A stretch of DNA of 39,444 nucleotides from an uncultured Bacilli bacterium (GCA_934090685.1 CAKOJN010000009.1:1-39444), one strand, 5' to 3'; positions 9,003 to 16,819 are shown, counted from the stretch's first letter. The notes: generated by a model from the letters alone, not told the origin. Numbers and translations are program-made.

Positions 9003-9497
9003 CTATTTTACAGAACCAATTCTATCAAGTGGATAAATTCTAGTACTAACTTTTCCAATTATATCTTTCTTCTTAAAGTTACCTAATATTCTACTATCCT
9101 TTGATACAGTTCTGTTATCTCCAAGAACAAAATATTCACCATCTTTAGTTACATATTCAAAATCTTTTGTGTCTTTAAATGAAAGATTAGTCTCAATTAG
9201 TTTCTCATTAATATAAAGTTTATTGTCAGTATATCTTATTTGTTCATTTGGAAGTCCAATAACTCTTTTAATAATCTTATCATTATCTTCATCATTTTTT
9301 ACAACAACAATATCAAATCTATTAATTTCATTAAATCTATAAGTTATTTTATTTAAAATAACTATTTGACCATCCAATAACGTATCATTCATACTATCCC
9401 CATCAACTATCGCAGGTGTCACAAAATACGTTCTTATTATAAGTACCGCTAAAACTATAAAAACATAGTCTCTAATTGAATTCCAAACTTTTTTCAT
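9003..9497 (-). CDS. lepB: Signal peptidase I
   Basis: A 164-aa type I signal peptidase, close to the usual size in Gram-positives. One N-terminal membrane anchor (about 10-27), then box B DGDSMNDTL with the nucleophile Ser35, box D KRVIGLP with the general-base Lys77, and box E VLGDNRTVSKDSR. It cleaves signal peptides on the outer face of the membrane. The gene follows rplS by about 36 nt, across a hairpin that may lower read-through. Confidence 0.93.
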   Translation of the reverse strand: MKKVWNSIRDYVFIVLAVLIIRTYFVTPAIVDGDSMNDTLLDGQIVILNKITYRFNEINRFDIVVVKNDEDNDKIIKRVIGLPNEQIRYTDNKLYINEKLIETNLSFKDTKDFEYVTKDGEYFVLGDNRTVSKDSRILGNFKKKDIIGKVSTRIYPLDRIGSVK

Positions 9498-9512
9498 ATA
9501 ATCTCCTTTTAA

Positions 9513-9540
9513 GAAAAAATTAGGTAATAAAACCTAATTT
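9513..9540 (-). terminator. Terminator/attenuator at the end of rplS
   Basis: Minus strand AATTAGGT, 6-nt loop, ACCTAATT followed by a run of T. The stem includes the TAG stop of rplS. Confidence 0.7.
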
Positions 9541-9872
9541 CTTTCTTTAATTTTAAATGTTCCTTTGAATCCTTTTAAGAAGTTAAGTTTAGCTCTTCTT
9601 ACTTTTCCTTTTTTAACAACAGTTATTTTTTCAATAATAGGACTGTTTACTGGGAAAACTCTGTTGATACCAACGCTTCCACTTTTCTTTCTAACTGTGA
9701 AAGTTTCAGAAACACTACCACCTTTACGAGCAGTAACTACACCTTCAAATGCTTGGATTCTTTCTCTTTTACCTTCTTTAATCTTAACATCTACTCTTAC
9801 AGTATCTCCAACTTGAAAATCTGGAACGTTAGGATTAATTTGTTTCTTATTGATTTTATCAATCAAATTCAT
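9534..9872 (-). CDS. rplS: Ribosomal protein bL19
   Basis: 112 aa, the normal length of L19, a 50S protein at the inter-subunit bridge. Clear family features: FQVGDTVRVDVKIKEG, RIQAFEGVVTARKGGS, VRKKSGSVGINRVFPVNSP and the basic C-terminus with KLNFLKG. A strong ribosome binding site AAAGGAGGG precedes the ATG. trmD and rimM, its usual partners, are not adjacent here. Confidence 0.97.
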   Translation of the reverse strand: MNLIDKINKKQINPNVPDFQVGDTVRVDVKIKEGKRERIQAFEGVVTARKGGSVSETFTVRKKSGSVGINRVFPVNSPIIEKITVVKKGKVRRAKLNFLKGFKGTFKIKERN

Positions 9873-9963
9873 TCTAATACCCTCCTTTGTGCTTTCTTTA
9901 ATCTTACAATTAATGCATCGGATTAAGCGATATAATCATATCACAAAAGATAAGATATGTCTA
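9873..9963 (-). promoter_or_regulatory. rplS promoter and possible L19 autoregulatory leader
   Basis: Minus strand -35 TAGACA (9958-9963), 17-bp spacer, -10 TATGAT (9935-9940). The ~60-nt leader can fold a stem CTTAATC / GATTAA(A)G ahead of the Shine-Dalgarno sequence. Short L19 leader RNAs that bind L19 are known in Bacillota; the structure match here is only suggestive. Confidence 0.5.
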
Positions 9964-9966
9964 GCA

Positions 9967-11166
9967 TTAATTGGTATTTTTTCTTTCACGTGCTCTTTTT
10001 TCTATTTGATTTTCAATATTAATTCTTTGAACAATTGCGAATGATACAATAGTACATAAACAATATGAACCACCATAACTTAGGAATGGAAGAGGAACAC
10101 CTGTTAATGGAATTATCCCTAAAACGCCACCTAAATTAACAAATATATGTAACAAGAAATATATACCTATACCATAACATATAATAGAATTTTGAAGTTC
10201 ATAACAATTAGTCGCTATTTTAAATGTAAAATATGCAATGGCCATATATCCAACAAGTATTGCTATTCCAAAAAGAACGCCAAACTCTTCAACTATAATT
10301 GGAAAGATAAAGTCAGTATGACTCTCTGGTAAATATAGATACTTTTGTACTGAATTACTGATTCCACTTCCAACAAGGCCTCCATTATCAATAGCTATAT
10401 ATCCATTACACACCTGATATCCTGATACAGATTCATACCTATCACATGGATTTTTATATATAAATCTAGTTAATCTATAATCACTTTCTAACACTTTTTG
10501 TGGTATTACTAGATATCCGAATTTAAGCACTAATACAGCAGTTATCATACCACCTATTGCTATACCTTTAATTACTTTAAAATATTTTTCATTGCATGGA
10601 ACGCTTATAAATATTAAAGCAAATAAGGCAAGCATAATAGATGCAGAACCGAAGTCACCACCAAATAGTACTATTAAAAATGCAAGTGCCGCTATTATCA
10701 AAGGTCTAATTCCATTAATAATAGAAATTGATTTATAGCCGCTATGTTTCTTATTGACCCATGATCCATAATAAGAACCCATGTACACTATCATCGCTAC
10801 TTTCATAAATTCAGATATTTGAACATTACCAAGGGTTACATCACTAACTCCTGATGTAAATGCATTATTATATACAAAATATGCAACTAAGCCTATCATA
10901 ATAACAGGTACTAAAAAACCAGAAATCTTTCTATATATCTTAGTTGGAAAAAACAAAACAATAATAGCTACTATAAGGCTAACACCTATCCAAAAAAGTT
11001 GCCTTGTAAAAAAGAAATATGGACTATCTGCCCCATATGTTAAAGTTGCAGATATAAAAGATGCATCAAGTATTAGAAAAGCCCCAAGAGCAGCATAAAT
11101 AAGAGTCATTATAAGTAATGGCTTATTAGTAAATCTTAATTGTCTTGTATTACTCTCTTTTTTCAT
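9967..11166 (-). CDS. ftsW: FtsW-type peptidoglycan glycosyltransferase (SEDS family)
   Basis: About 399 aa, polytopic with about ten helices. Contains the SEDS signature GIIPLTGVPLPFLSYGGS near the C-terminus and the large extracellular loop region around ESVSGYQVCNGYIAIDNGG. SEDS proteins polymerise lipid II during division (FtsW) or elongation (RodA). The end of the conserved motif reads more like FtsW/SpoVE, but RodA cannot be excluded. I chose the second ATG (11164-11166) because the -10 box lies only 4 nt before the first ATG (11173-11175), which would place that ATG upstream of or at the transcription start. Confidence 0.85.
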   Translation of the reverse strand: MKKESNTRQLRFTNKPLLIMTLIYAALGAFLILDASFISATLTYGADSPYFFFTRQLFWIGVSLIVAIIVLFFPTKIYRKISGFLVPVIMIGLVAYFVYNNAFTSGVSDVTLGNVQISEFMKVAMIVYMGSYYGSWVNKKHSGYKSISIINGIRPLIIAALAFLIVLFGGDFGSASIMLALFALIFISVPCNEKYFKVIKGIAIGGMITAVLVLKFGYLVIPQKVLESDYRLTRFIYKNPCDRYESVSGYQVCNGYIAIDNGGLVGSGISNSVQKYLYLPESHTDFIFPIIVEEFGVLFGIAILVGYMAIAYFTFKIATNCYELQNSIICYGIGIYFLLHIFVNLGGVLGIIPLTGVPLPFLSYGGSYCLCTIVSFAIVQRINIENQIEKRARERKNTN

Positions 11167-11179
11167 ATTATCCATTTAA

Positions 11180-11208
11180 ATTATACAAAAAAATATATAA
11201 AATGTAAA
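11180..11208 (-). promoter_or_regulatory. ftsW promoter, nearly leaderless
   Basis: Minus strand -35 TTTACA, 17-bp spacer, perfect -10 TATAAT (11180-11185). The predicted transcription start is at about 11173, leaving a 0-8 nt leader and no Shine-Dalgarno site. Confidence 0.55.
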
Positions 11209-11283
11209 TTATATACTAATAAAGTAGTGTCAATAGATTATTAAATCCATAAAATAATATAGGTGATGTAAGGAGGTATTTAT

Positions 11284-11493
11284 ATGTATTATTATGGATA
11301 CAATGGCGGATATGCTAATGGAAACGGAATGTACTATAATAACTATCCAGGATATTATAACAATGGATATGGTTATGGCGCTGCTATAATATTAGTATTA
11401 TTTATATTATTAGTAATAATTTTTGGAGCAGGTTTCTGGAATAACGGTGGATGTGGTAATAACAACGGTTGTAATAGTTGTTGTAATAATTAA
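11284..11493 (+). CDS. YjcZ-like small membrane protein, Tyr/Gly/Asn-rich
   Basis: A 69-aa protein on the plus strand with a very strong ribosome binding site (AAGGAGGT). Residues 1-33 are a low-complexity Tyr/Gly/Asn segment. Residues 34-51 are one membrane helix (AAIILVLFILLVIIFGAG), the core of the YjcZ family of tiny sporulation/coat-associated proteins. The tail is Gly/Asn/Cys-rich (five Cys). No other sporulation genes are in the window, so a spore role is unproven. Confidence 0.65.
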   Translation: MYYYGYNGGYANGNGMYYNNYPGYYNNGYGYGAAIILVLFILLVIIFGAGFWNNGGCGNNNGCNSCCNN

Positions 11494-11494
11494 G

Positions 11495-11522
11495 AAAAGA
11501 GTTTCTCCTTTGAAACTCTTTT
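11495..11522. terminator. Bidirectional terminator between convergent genes
   Basis: Perfect 11-bp stem AAAAGAGTTTC / GAAACTCTTTT with a 6-nt loop. It lies between the YjcZ-like gene (plus) and the DHFR gene (minus) and overlaps the DHFR stop. Confidence 0.85.
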
Positions 11523-12000
11523 ATAATGTTTTCTTTTCATATAATACATGCTTATATTTTAAACCATTCTCTTCACTTTCAGAAAGCACTGTTTTAGTCC
11601 AATCATTTTCATCAAACATAGGAAAATATACATCAGCATCAAACTCACCATCAACAAGTGTTAAATACATTTTAGTAGCATAATCTATAAACTCACTATA
11701 TATTTTCGCACCACCTATTATAAATAATTCTTCAGAAGTATCTTTATAATGTGAAAGTAGACTTTCTATATTATTATATACATCTACTTCTTCTGGAAAG
11801 TTATTACTACTAGATATAACAACATGTTTCCTATTAGGAAGAAGTCTACCCAATGATTCAAATGTTTTTCTACCCATTATTATAGTATGATTAGTTGTTT
11901 TTTCTTTAAAGAACTTTAAATCCCCTTTCAATGACCAAAGTAGTTTATTATCACGGCCTAATTCTCTATTTTTTCCTATAGCTGCTATTATTGTATACAT
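11521..12000 (-). CDS. folA: Dihydrofolate reductase
   Basis: 159 aa, normal size. Reduces dihydrofolate to tetrahydrofolate with NADPH. Signatures: IAAIGKNRELGRDNKLLW (substrate loop), the acidic Glu/Asp position replaced by the family's LKGDLKFFK region, HTIIMGRKTFESLG (NADPH binding), and FIIGGAKIYSEF. It is the last gene of the thymidylate cassette, which regenerates the folate consumed by ThyA next door. Confidence 0.95.
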   Translation of the reverse strand: MYTIIAAIGKNRELGRDNKLLWSLKGDLKFFKEKTTNHTIIMGRKTFESLGRLLPNRKHVVISSSNNFPEEVDVYNNIESLLSHYKDTSEELFIIGGAKIYSEFIDYATKMYLTLVDGEFDADVYFPMFDENDWTKTVLSESEENGLKYKHVLYEKKTL

Positions 12001-12007
12001 AATCCAC

Positions 12008-12910
12008 CTACTGTGCTATATCAAACTTAATCTTACCATGATGTTCATAATTAACTACTTTAATATCCTTAAGTTCACTACTATTATCAAAATCATAAAA
12101 ATCTTTTACTTCTGGATTTAACCAAAGTTTTGGCGCAGGTAAATCTTCAAGTTCTTTTCCTCTTCTTATTTGTTCTTTTATACCATCTATTTGATTTACA
12201 TATATATGAGCATCTTTAATACTCCAATATAACTTACCAGGTTTAAGACCACATACATGAGCAAGCATATATAAAAGTACAGAATATTGAGTAACATTAA
12301 ATGGAAGTCCTAAAGGCACATCACAACTTCTTTGATGAACCCAAGCATTTAAGTGCCCATCAGTAACATCCCATTCACTTGACCATACACATGATGGTAA
12401 AACTGCTGTATCTAAATGTTGATTTTGCCATAAATTAATAATCATACGTCTATCAGTTTTATTATGTTTTAATGAATTGATAAGTTTATTCATTTGATCA
12501 TATTCTCTTACTATCCATCCATAAGCAGTACCAATAGTGTGAGCCCACTGTTTGCCAAAATCTTTAACTATATCTTTTTTAACTAATTTATCATTCTCAT
12601 CAGGTACCATTTGAGTTGCTCTCCACTTACCATCCTCATCTATTTCCCATTCATTCCAAATATTTACATTTCTCTCTTGAAGCCATCTTACATCATTACT
12701 TTGCACTTGATATATCCAAAGCATCTCAAGAATAGCTTGTCTATAAAATAATTGCTTAGTTGTTAGAAATGGAAATTCACTTTCTAAATCAAACTCAAAA
12801 CTATATGCTGGTATCTTAATAGTATTAATACCAGTTCTATTCTCAACCTCTACTCCTTCATTTAATATTTTTTCACAAAGACGCAAATATTCTTTATCCC
12901 ATTTTGCCAT
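12008..12910 (-). CDS. thyA: Thymidylate synthase (ThyA)
   Basis: 300 aa. Converts dUMP and methylene-tetrahydrofolate to dTMP and dihydrofolate. The active Cys lies in LPSCVW (Cys174), followed by HQRSCDVPLGLPFNVTQYSV, the dUMP/folate site, and by DAHIYVNQ. The usual PPCH around the nucleophile is PSCV here, a variant, and the ~50-residue stretch at 85-135 makes the protein longer than the 264-aa E. coli form. Its start touches the stop of the nucleotidase gene, so the operon is tight. Confidence 0.93.
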   Translation of the reverse strand: MAKWDKEYLRLCEKILNEGVEVENRTGINTIKIPAYSFEFDLESEFPFLTTKQLFYRQAILEMLWIYQVQSNDVRWLQERNVNIWNEWEIDEDGKWRATQMVPDENDKLVKKDIVKDFGKQWAHTIGTAYGWIVREYDQMNKLINSLKHNKTDRRMIINLWQNQHLDTAVLPSCVWSSEWDVTDGHLNAWVHQRSCDVPLGLPFNVTQYSVLLYMLAHVCGLKPGKLYWSIKDAHIYVNQIDGIKEQIRRGKELEDLPAPKLWLNPEVKDFYDFDNSSELKDIKVVNYEHHGKIKFDIAQ

Positions 12911-13482
12911 TATAATTCCTCCATATTATCTATTAATATTCTTTTTATATCAAGCCAATCTTTAGCTCTTATAATTCCTAACTTTTTAAGCTCTTCATCA
13001 CTAATATTTTTATTATGATAAGCAGTATATAATATCTTAATATCTCCACCTGCTAAATTTTCAATTTTATCATCAATAAATATATCACACTTTAATATGC
13101 TTTTATTACCAACAAACACAAAATTCATCGGATCCAAAAACGGAAAATTCTTCATTAAAAAATCATATTTATTCTTAACAAATATACCACTATCACTAAC
13201 TATTTCCCTGAAGATAAATGATGTCCCAATAAACACTTCATATTTTTCATTAAGTTCTTTTATTACTGAAACTGCATTATCATTAATATATCCATAATCA
13301 TATTCATTTTTAGTTAGAAAAAATTTAAAAAAATCATTCTTGTCTTTAATAATATCTTGTTTATAAAACCCTTCAAAATCTTCATCTTTATAATTAGTTC
13401 CTAAATATTCATTTATTATCTCAGTTAATGTCTCACTTGTAATAGTGTCATCCATATCAATAACAATAGTCTTTTTTCTCAT
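12910..13482 (-). CDS. 5'(3')-deoxyribonucleotidase-like HAD phosphatase
   Basis: 190 aa. The HAD motif I is IVIDMDDTI (Asp9 nucleophile, Asp11 acid/base), motif II is FIGTS, and motif III/IV ends FVGNKSILKCDIFIDDKIEN with two acidic residues. This pattern matches the NT5C-type 5'-nucleotidases that dephosphorylate dUMP/dTMP. It overlaps thyA by 1 nt and tmk by 1 nt. In this cassette it could balance dTMP/dUMP pools. Confidence 0.8.
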   Translation of the reverse strand: MRKKTIVIDMDDTITSETLTEIINEYLGTNYKDEDFEGFYKQDIIKDKNDFFKFFLTKNEYDYGYINDNAVSVIKELNEKYEVFIGTSFIFREIVSDSGIFVKNKYDFLMKNFPFLDPMNFVFVGNKSILKCDIFIDDKIENLAGGDIKILYTAYHNKNISDEELKKLGIIRAKDWLDIKRILIDNMEEL

Positions 13483-14216
13483 TAAAACCTCGTCATTTTA
13501 ATCTTATTAGTTTTAATATTTTTTAGTTCACTATCAAGAACATTCTCTATTTCAGAACTAATGCTATCTATAGTGCGAATATCTTCAACACTATTATATT
13601 TTTTAGTTTTCAAACAATTAATATATTTCCAATTATATTTTTTAGCAATATAAAGATATGTTTTTTCTGCATTCTTTAAATGTTCAACATTATTTTCATT
13701 CCCATCGCCAAACTCTCTATTTTTTCTAAGTTCTCTAGATGCTTCATAAGGCATATGTAAGAAAAATACTAAATCTGGCCTAGGTAATTCACATAAATCA
13801 AATTCTAGTTTTTCAATAAAATCAAGAATCTTATCAATCTCTTTTTTATTTTTACCCTTTCCTGCTTGATGTCCCATATTAGATGTAGTATATCTATCTA
13901 ATATTACAATATCATTTTTATTAATTTCGCTTTCAATCTCATTTAAAAAGTTATATCTCCTGTCAGCAGCATAATATAAACTACTAACAAGCGGATCCAC
14001 ATTCGCAGCTGTCTCTTCAAACACAGACTTTCCCATCTCTGGTTTACCTAAGTATGAGGCACCTACTATCTTACCAGTAGCTGATTTATATATAGGAAAT
14101 GAATATCTTTTAACTTTAAGTCCTTTATTAATTAAATACTTTTCAATATTTTTACTCTGTGTTTCTTTACCAGAACCATCTGTTCCCTCAATAACTATTA
14201 TTTTTGCTCTTTTCAT
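13482..14216 (-). CDS. tmk: Thymidylate kinase
   Basis: 244 aa, longer than the ~210 aa usual for bacterial dTMP kinase. P-loop EGTDGSGKET (10-19), the DR(Y) motif ILDRYTTSNMGHQ (about 132-144) and the PRPDLVFFLHMP segment (about 162-173) identify the family. It phosphorylates dTMP to dTDP. First gene of a four-gene operon with the nucleotidase, thyA and folA, each overlapping or within 8 nt. Confidence 0.9.
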   Translation of the reverse strand: MKRAKIIVIEGTDGSGKETQSKNIEKYLINKGLKVKRYSFPIYKSATGKIVGASYLGKPEMGKSVFEETAANVDPLVSSLYYAADRRYNFLNEIESEINKNDIVILDRYTTSNMGHQAGKGKNKKEIDKILDFIEKLEFDLCELPRPDLVFFLHMPYEASRELRKNREFGDGNENNVEHLKNAEKTYLYIAKKYNWKYINCLKTKKYNSVEDIRTIDSISSEIENVLDSELKNIKTNKIKMTRF

Positions 14217-14563
14217 AATCCCACCCTACTATCTTAACACTAACTTAATTTTACCATAAGATTATTATTTTTGAACATTAATTTTATTTTAATGTAAATT
14301 AAAAAAGCAAATCCAATAGGAAATGCTTGATTAATCTTTATTTAACACTATTAGTTGTAAATTTAATTTTCTGGGTAATTTTCTGGGTAGTTTTTACAGA
14401 TAATCTAAAATATAAATTATTATTCATTCCATCCAATTCGTTTAGTTCTAACTTCCGTTCGGAGCACGCTCATTATTATCTTCTCAATCTTTTTGATTAA
14501 TCGGTTAAACTTTCTTTTAATATTATTTTTTCCAAATCTTTTAACTATCTATCTTTCAATTTA
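14217..14563 (-). other. Intergenic stretch with a possible integrase tail and pilin terminator
   Basis: About 350 nt without an intact gene. On the minus strand a frame open from about 14460 to a stop near 14341 ends in a direct amino-acid repeat, KTTQKITQKIKF, encoded by ACCCAGAAAATT twice in tandem. Such repeats occur at the ends of tyrosine recombinase genes, so this may be a leftover of an integrated element. An 8-bp match, CGAATTGG, occurs both here (14428-14435) and at the end of the pilin gene. No template repeat or reverse transcriptase is seen. Confidence 0.25.
14300..14327 (-). terminator. Likely terminator of the first pilin transcript
   Basis: Minus strand AGCATTTCC, 4-nt loop, GGATTTGCT followed by six T. 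The stem has two mismatches in the middle. Confidence 0.5.
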
Positions 14564-14692
14564 TTACCCAATTCGGAAAGCTGGAGAAACGCCGCCTGTA
14601 CCATAAGCAATATTGGTGTTCCAAAGGCCATGATGATCCACATAGTAGAAAGTGTTATAACTATTAGAACGAGCAGAGCGGAGCCACCACCA
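14564..14692 (-). other. Candidate variable region of pilin copy 1
   Basis: 129 nt, from the WWW codons to the stop. The ends (TGGTGGTGGCTCCGC and GGCGTTTCTCCAGC) match copy 2 exactly while the middle is scattered with changes. Seventeen amino acids out of 42 differ between copies; in nearly all of these codons the third base is T or C in both copies. Confidence 0.5.
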
Positions 14693-15709
14693 TTTATCAG
14701 AACCGTTATTCTTTTTAATAGCTCCACCAAAGTTGCTAGTTGTAACTCCTATGTTTTTATAATATTCTAATTGTCTTGTTTTATTTTCAGCTGTATCATA
14801 CTGATTTGACCAATCTGAATATATTTCTTTTGGTGCTAATAAGTATAGTTTATCAGGTGATGTAAAATATTCTACTGTATCTTCACTTCCACGCCCTGAT
14901 ACTGTTATAGTTTCTTTTATAACACCTCTTAAATCTTCTGGCAATGCATTATAAATGTCATTATTTAAATATGTATGCATACTACTATCTGGCCATCCAC
15001 CTTTATTAGTGTTAGCAGGATTCATCCCATGTGTTCCAATTATATCCGCAAACTCAATTACAAATCCACATGCACTTTGTGAAAATCCTTCTGTATTACA
15101 GTCATATGGTGTAGACTTATTTGCTATTCTAAGTGTATGTGTTCCGAATGGGCCCATTTCAACTGTTTTAGTTTGCCCTACTTCATATGCACATGAATCT
15201 GGATTATCTACACAATTCTTTGCATTACTTGCAATTACCTCCCATGAAGTTTCTTTTTCAAATGATTTAGTTGGTAATACTGTACTTCCACCACTACTAC
15301 CATTACCACATTTATAGCCATCTAAATTTCCTTCAGTAACATTTGATGCATTTAAATCAGTTATCTTTTTACCTGATGGTAATTCTGCTATCCACTCTCC
15401 ATTTGATACTTTCATACTTTTTACTGATCCATCAGTATTTAAGAGTACACAATATTGCAAATCTCTTCCTGTCATCTCTAATTTAGTATCATCTTCTGAA
15501 CTAATATAAGTTAGTTTATTACCTTTCATAGTTTCAGATATGTATTTTTTAGATACTTCACTGTAAATTGTTTTTGTTTCTGTTATGAAACTATTCTTTT
15601 TAGAATCATTAAACATCTTTAATACGTTTGGTAATGCTATTATTACTAGTATTGCTAAGATTGCTATTACTGCTAGTAATTCTACTAATGTAAATCCTTT
15701 ATTTTTCAT
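14564..15709 (-). CDS. Pilin-like surface protein with DUF6273/lectin-like variable C-terminus (copy 1)
   Basis: 381 aa. N-terminus is a type IV prepilin signal: MKNKG then FTLVELLAVIAILAILVII, cleavage after Gly5 and the conserved Glu at mature position 5. A coiled/linker part (40-120) is about 90% identical to copy 2 at 28144. From about 150 on it is a DUF6273-type domain (YEVGQTKTVEMGPFGTHTLRIAN, SACGFVIEF, KLYLLAPKEIYSDW) ending WWWLRSARSNSYNTFYYVDH and a tail ending GVSPAFRIG. The last 42 codons align without gaps to copy 2 but differ mainly at the first two bases of NNY codons, the mark of a retroelement-diversified receptor. No pilus machinery genes are nearby. Confidence 0.8.
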   Translation of the reverse strand: MKNKGFTLVELLAVIAILAILVIIALPNVLKMFNDSKKNSFITETKTIYSEVSKKYISETMKGNKLTYISSEDDTKLEMTGRDLQYCVLLNTDGSVKSMKVSNGEWIAELPSGKKITDLNASNVTEGNLDGYKCGNGSSGGSTVLPTKSFEKETSWEVIASNAKNCVDNPDSCAYEVGQTKTVEMGPFGTHTLRIANKSTPYDCNTEGFSQSACGFVIEFADIIGTHGMNPANTNKGGWPDSSMHTYLNNDIYNALPEDLRGVIKETITVSGRGSEDTVEYFTSPDKLYLLAPKEIYSDWSNQYDTAENKTRQLEYYKNIGVTTSNFGGAIKKNNGSDKWWWLRSARSNSYNTFYYVDHHGLWNTNIAYGTGGVSPAFRIG

Positions 15710-15751
15710 ATTACCTTACTCCTTTACTTCTACTTTACTTAGTATAGTTAA

Positions 15752-15782
15752 ATTATAACACTTACACCCCCCCCCTAGTCAA
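15752..15782 (-). promoter_or_regulatory. Pilin copy 1 promoter with a G9 tract in the spacer
   Basis: Minus strand -35 TTGACT (15777-15782) and perfect -10 TATAAT (15752-15757). The spacer is 19 bp and contains nine consecutive G (C on the plus strand, 15767-15775). Copy 2 has the same boxes with a 17-bp spacer and no G run. Loss of two G would give the optimal spacing, so the tract may switch expression by slippage. Confidence 0.75.
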
Positions 15783-15798
15783 TTTACAAATGATTGAC
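15778..15798. promoter_or_regulatory. Inverted repeat joining two divergent -35 boxes (copy 1)
   Basis: GTCAATT, 8 nt, GATTGAC-type inverted repeat of 21 nt, conserved at pilin copy 2 (29314-29334). Its two halves contain the -35 of the pilin promoter (minus) and TTGACA of the rnhC promoter (plus). It may be an operator or just two back-to-back promoters. Confidence 0.5.
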
Positions 15799-15822
15799 AA
15801 GTTTAAATAATTAAATTAAAAT
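15794..15822 (+). promoter_or_regulatory. rnhC promoter
   Basis: Perfect -35 TTGACA (15794-15799), 17-bp spacer, -10 TAAAAT (15817-15822). A second TATAAT lies about 30 nt further on. Confidence 0.6.
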
Positions 15823-15880
15823 ATGTATCAAGATAAATAAATTTATTGTATAATTTAAATATAATTAAAGGGTGATAAAA

Positions 15881-16819
15881 GTGGAAAAGCAAAAGACAAT
15901 AGTATTTAAGCCTAGTGATAATATCAAAGAAAAGATGATTGATTACTATGACTTATTAAGAAGAGATAAGAAACCTCCATATTCAGTATTTCAAGCAGAA
16001 GAAGGTGGTACTATTATAACTTTATATGAGAGTGGTAAAGTTATGTTTCAAGGTATATCTGCTGATATTGATGCTAATATGTGGAAAGATTTAGAAAGTC
16101 ATTATAATAATAGAGATATAGATAGTGAGTTAAAGAAAAAAGAAGAAAAAGAAGATGATAAAACATACTACTATTATGATGCTATTGGTAGTGATGAAGT
16201 AGGTACTGGTGACTATTTTGGACCTATTATAGTTACTGCTACTTTAGTAGATAAAAGTACTAGAAAACTATTAGAAGATTTAAAAATAATGGATTCTAAA
16301 AAGATGACTGATGATAAGATTAGAAGATGTGCTCCTATATTAATGAATAAACTTCCATATGTAACATTTACTCTTTCAAATACTAAATATAATGAAATGA
16401 GTTCTAAAGGTTTCAATATGAATAAAATAAAAGCTATTCTTCACAATAGAGTCTTATTTGAACTTTCTAATAAAGGAATTCCATATCATAAAATAATAGT
16501 AGATCAATTTACTACTCCTAGAAGTTATTTTAGTTATTTAAAACAAGAAAATATAGAAGATAAAGTTACTAAAATAACATTTCTAACTAAAGGTGAAGGT
16601 AAACATTTAAGTGTTGCTGCTGCTAGTGTTATAAGTAGATATAGATTCTTACAAGAAATGGATAAATTATCAGAAAAATATAAAGTAGATATTCCAAAAG
16701 GTGCTAGTCCTAAAGTAGATAGTGTTGCTAAAAAAATACTTGATACTTATGGTAAAAATGAACTTTCTAAAATAGTTAAACTTAATTTTAAAAACACAGA
16801 AAAGATCCTAAAAAGTTAG
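15881..16819 (+). CDS. rnhC: Ribonuclease HIII
   Basis: About 312 aa, the usual size of RNase HIII. It removes RNA from RNA-DNA hybrids. Residues 1-90 form the TBP-like substrate-binding domain; the catalytic domain follows with DAIGSDEVGTGDYFGPIIV (Asp, Glu), IMDSKKMTD, the later acidic residue in IIVDQFTTPRSYF and the VAAASVISRYRFL helix. I chose the GTG at 15881 because AAAGGGTG lies about 7 nt upstream; the earlier in-frame GTG at 15872 would sit inside this site. One of only two plus-strand genes. Confidence 0.93.
   Translation: MEKQKTIVFKPSDNIKEKMIDYYDLLRRDKKPPYSVFQAEEGGTIITLYESGKVMFQGISADIDANMWKDLESHYNNRDIDSELKKKEEKEDDKTYYYYDAIGSDEVGTGDYFGPIIVTATLVDKSTRKLLEDLKIMDSKKMTDDKIRRCAPILMNKLPYVTFTLSNTKYNEMSSKGFNMNKIKAILHNRVLFELSNKGIPYHKIIVDQFTTPRSYFSYLKQENIEDKVTKITFLTKGEGKHLSVAAASVISRYRFLQEMDKLSEKYKVDIPKGASPKVDSVAKKILDTYGKNELSKIVKLNFKNTEKILKS

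Noticed and set aside
9565..9816. Antisense frame across rplS
   Set aside because: It is the reverse of a certain ribosomal protein gene with normal codon pattern; no start signal.
14217..14563. Template repeat of a retroelement next to pilin copy 1
   Set aside because: I compared the gap with the variable region and found only the short CGAATTGG match, far from the ~100-nt similarity needed.
14545..14730. Open frame overlapping the end of pilin copy 1 in another frame, with a similar one at 28107-28310
   Set aside because: Both are on the same strand in the +1 frame of the variable region; their likeness follows from the shared parent sequence, and they lack their own ribosome binding sites.
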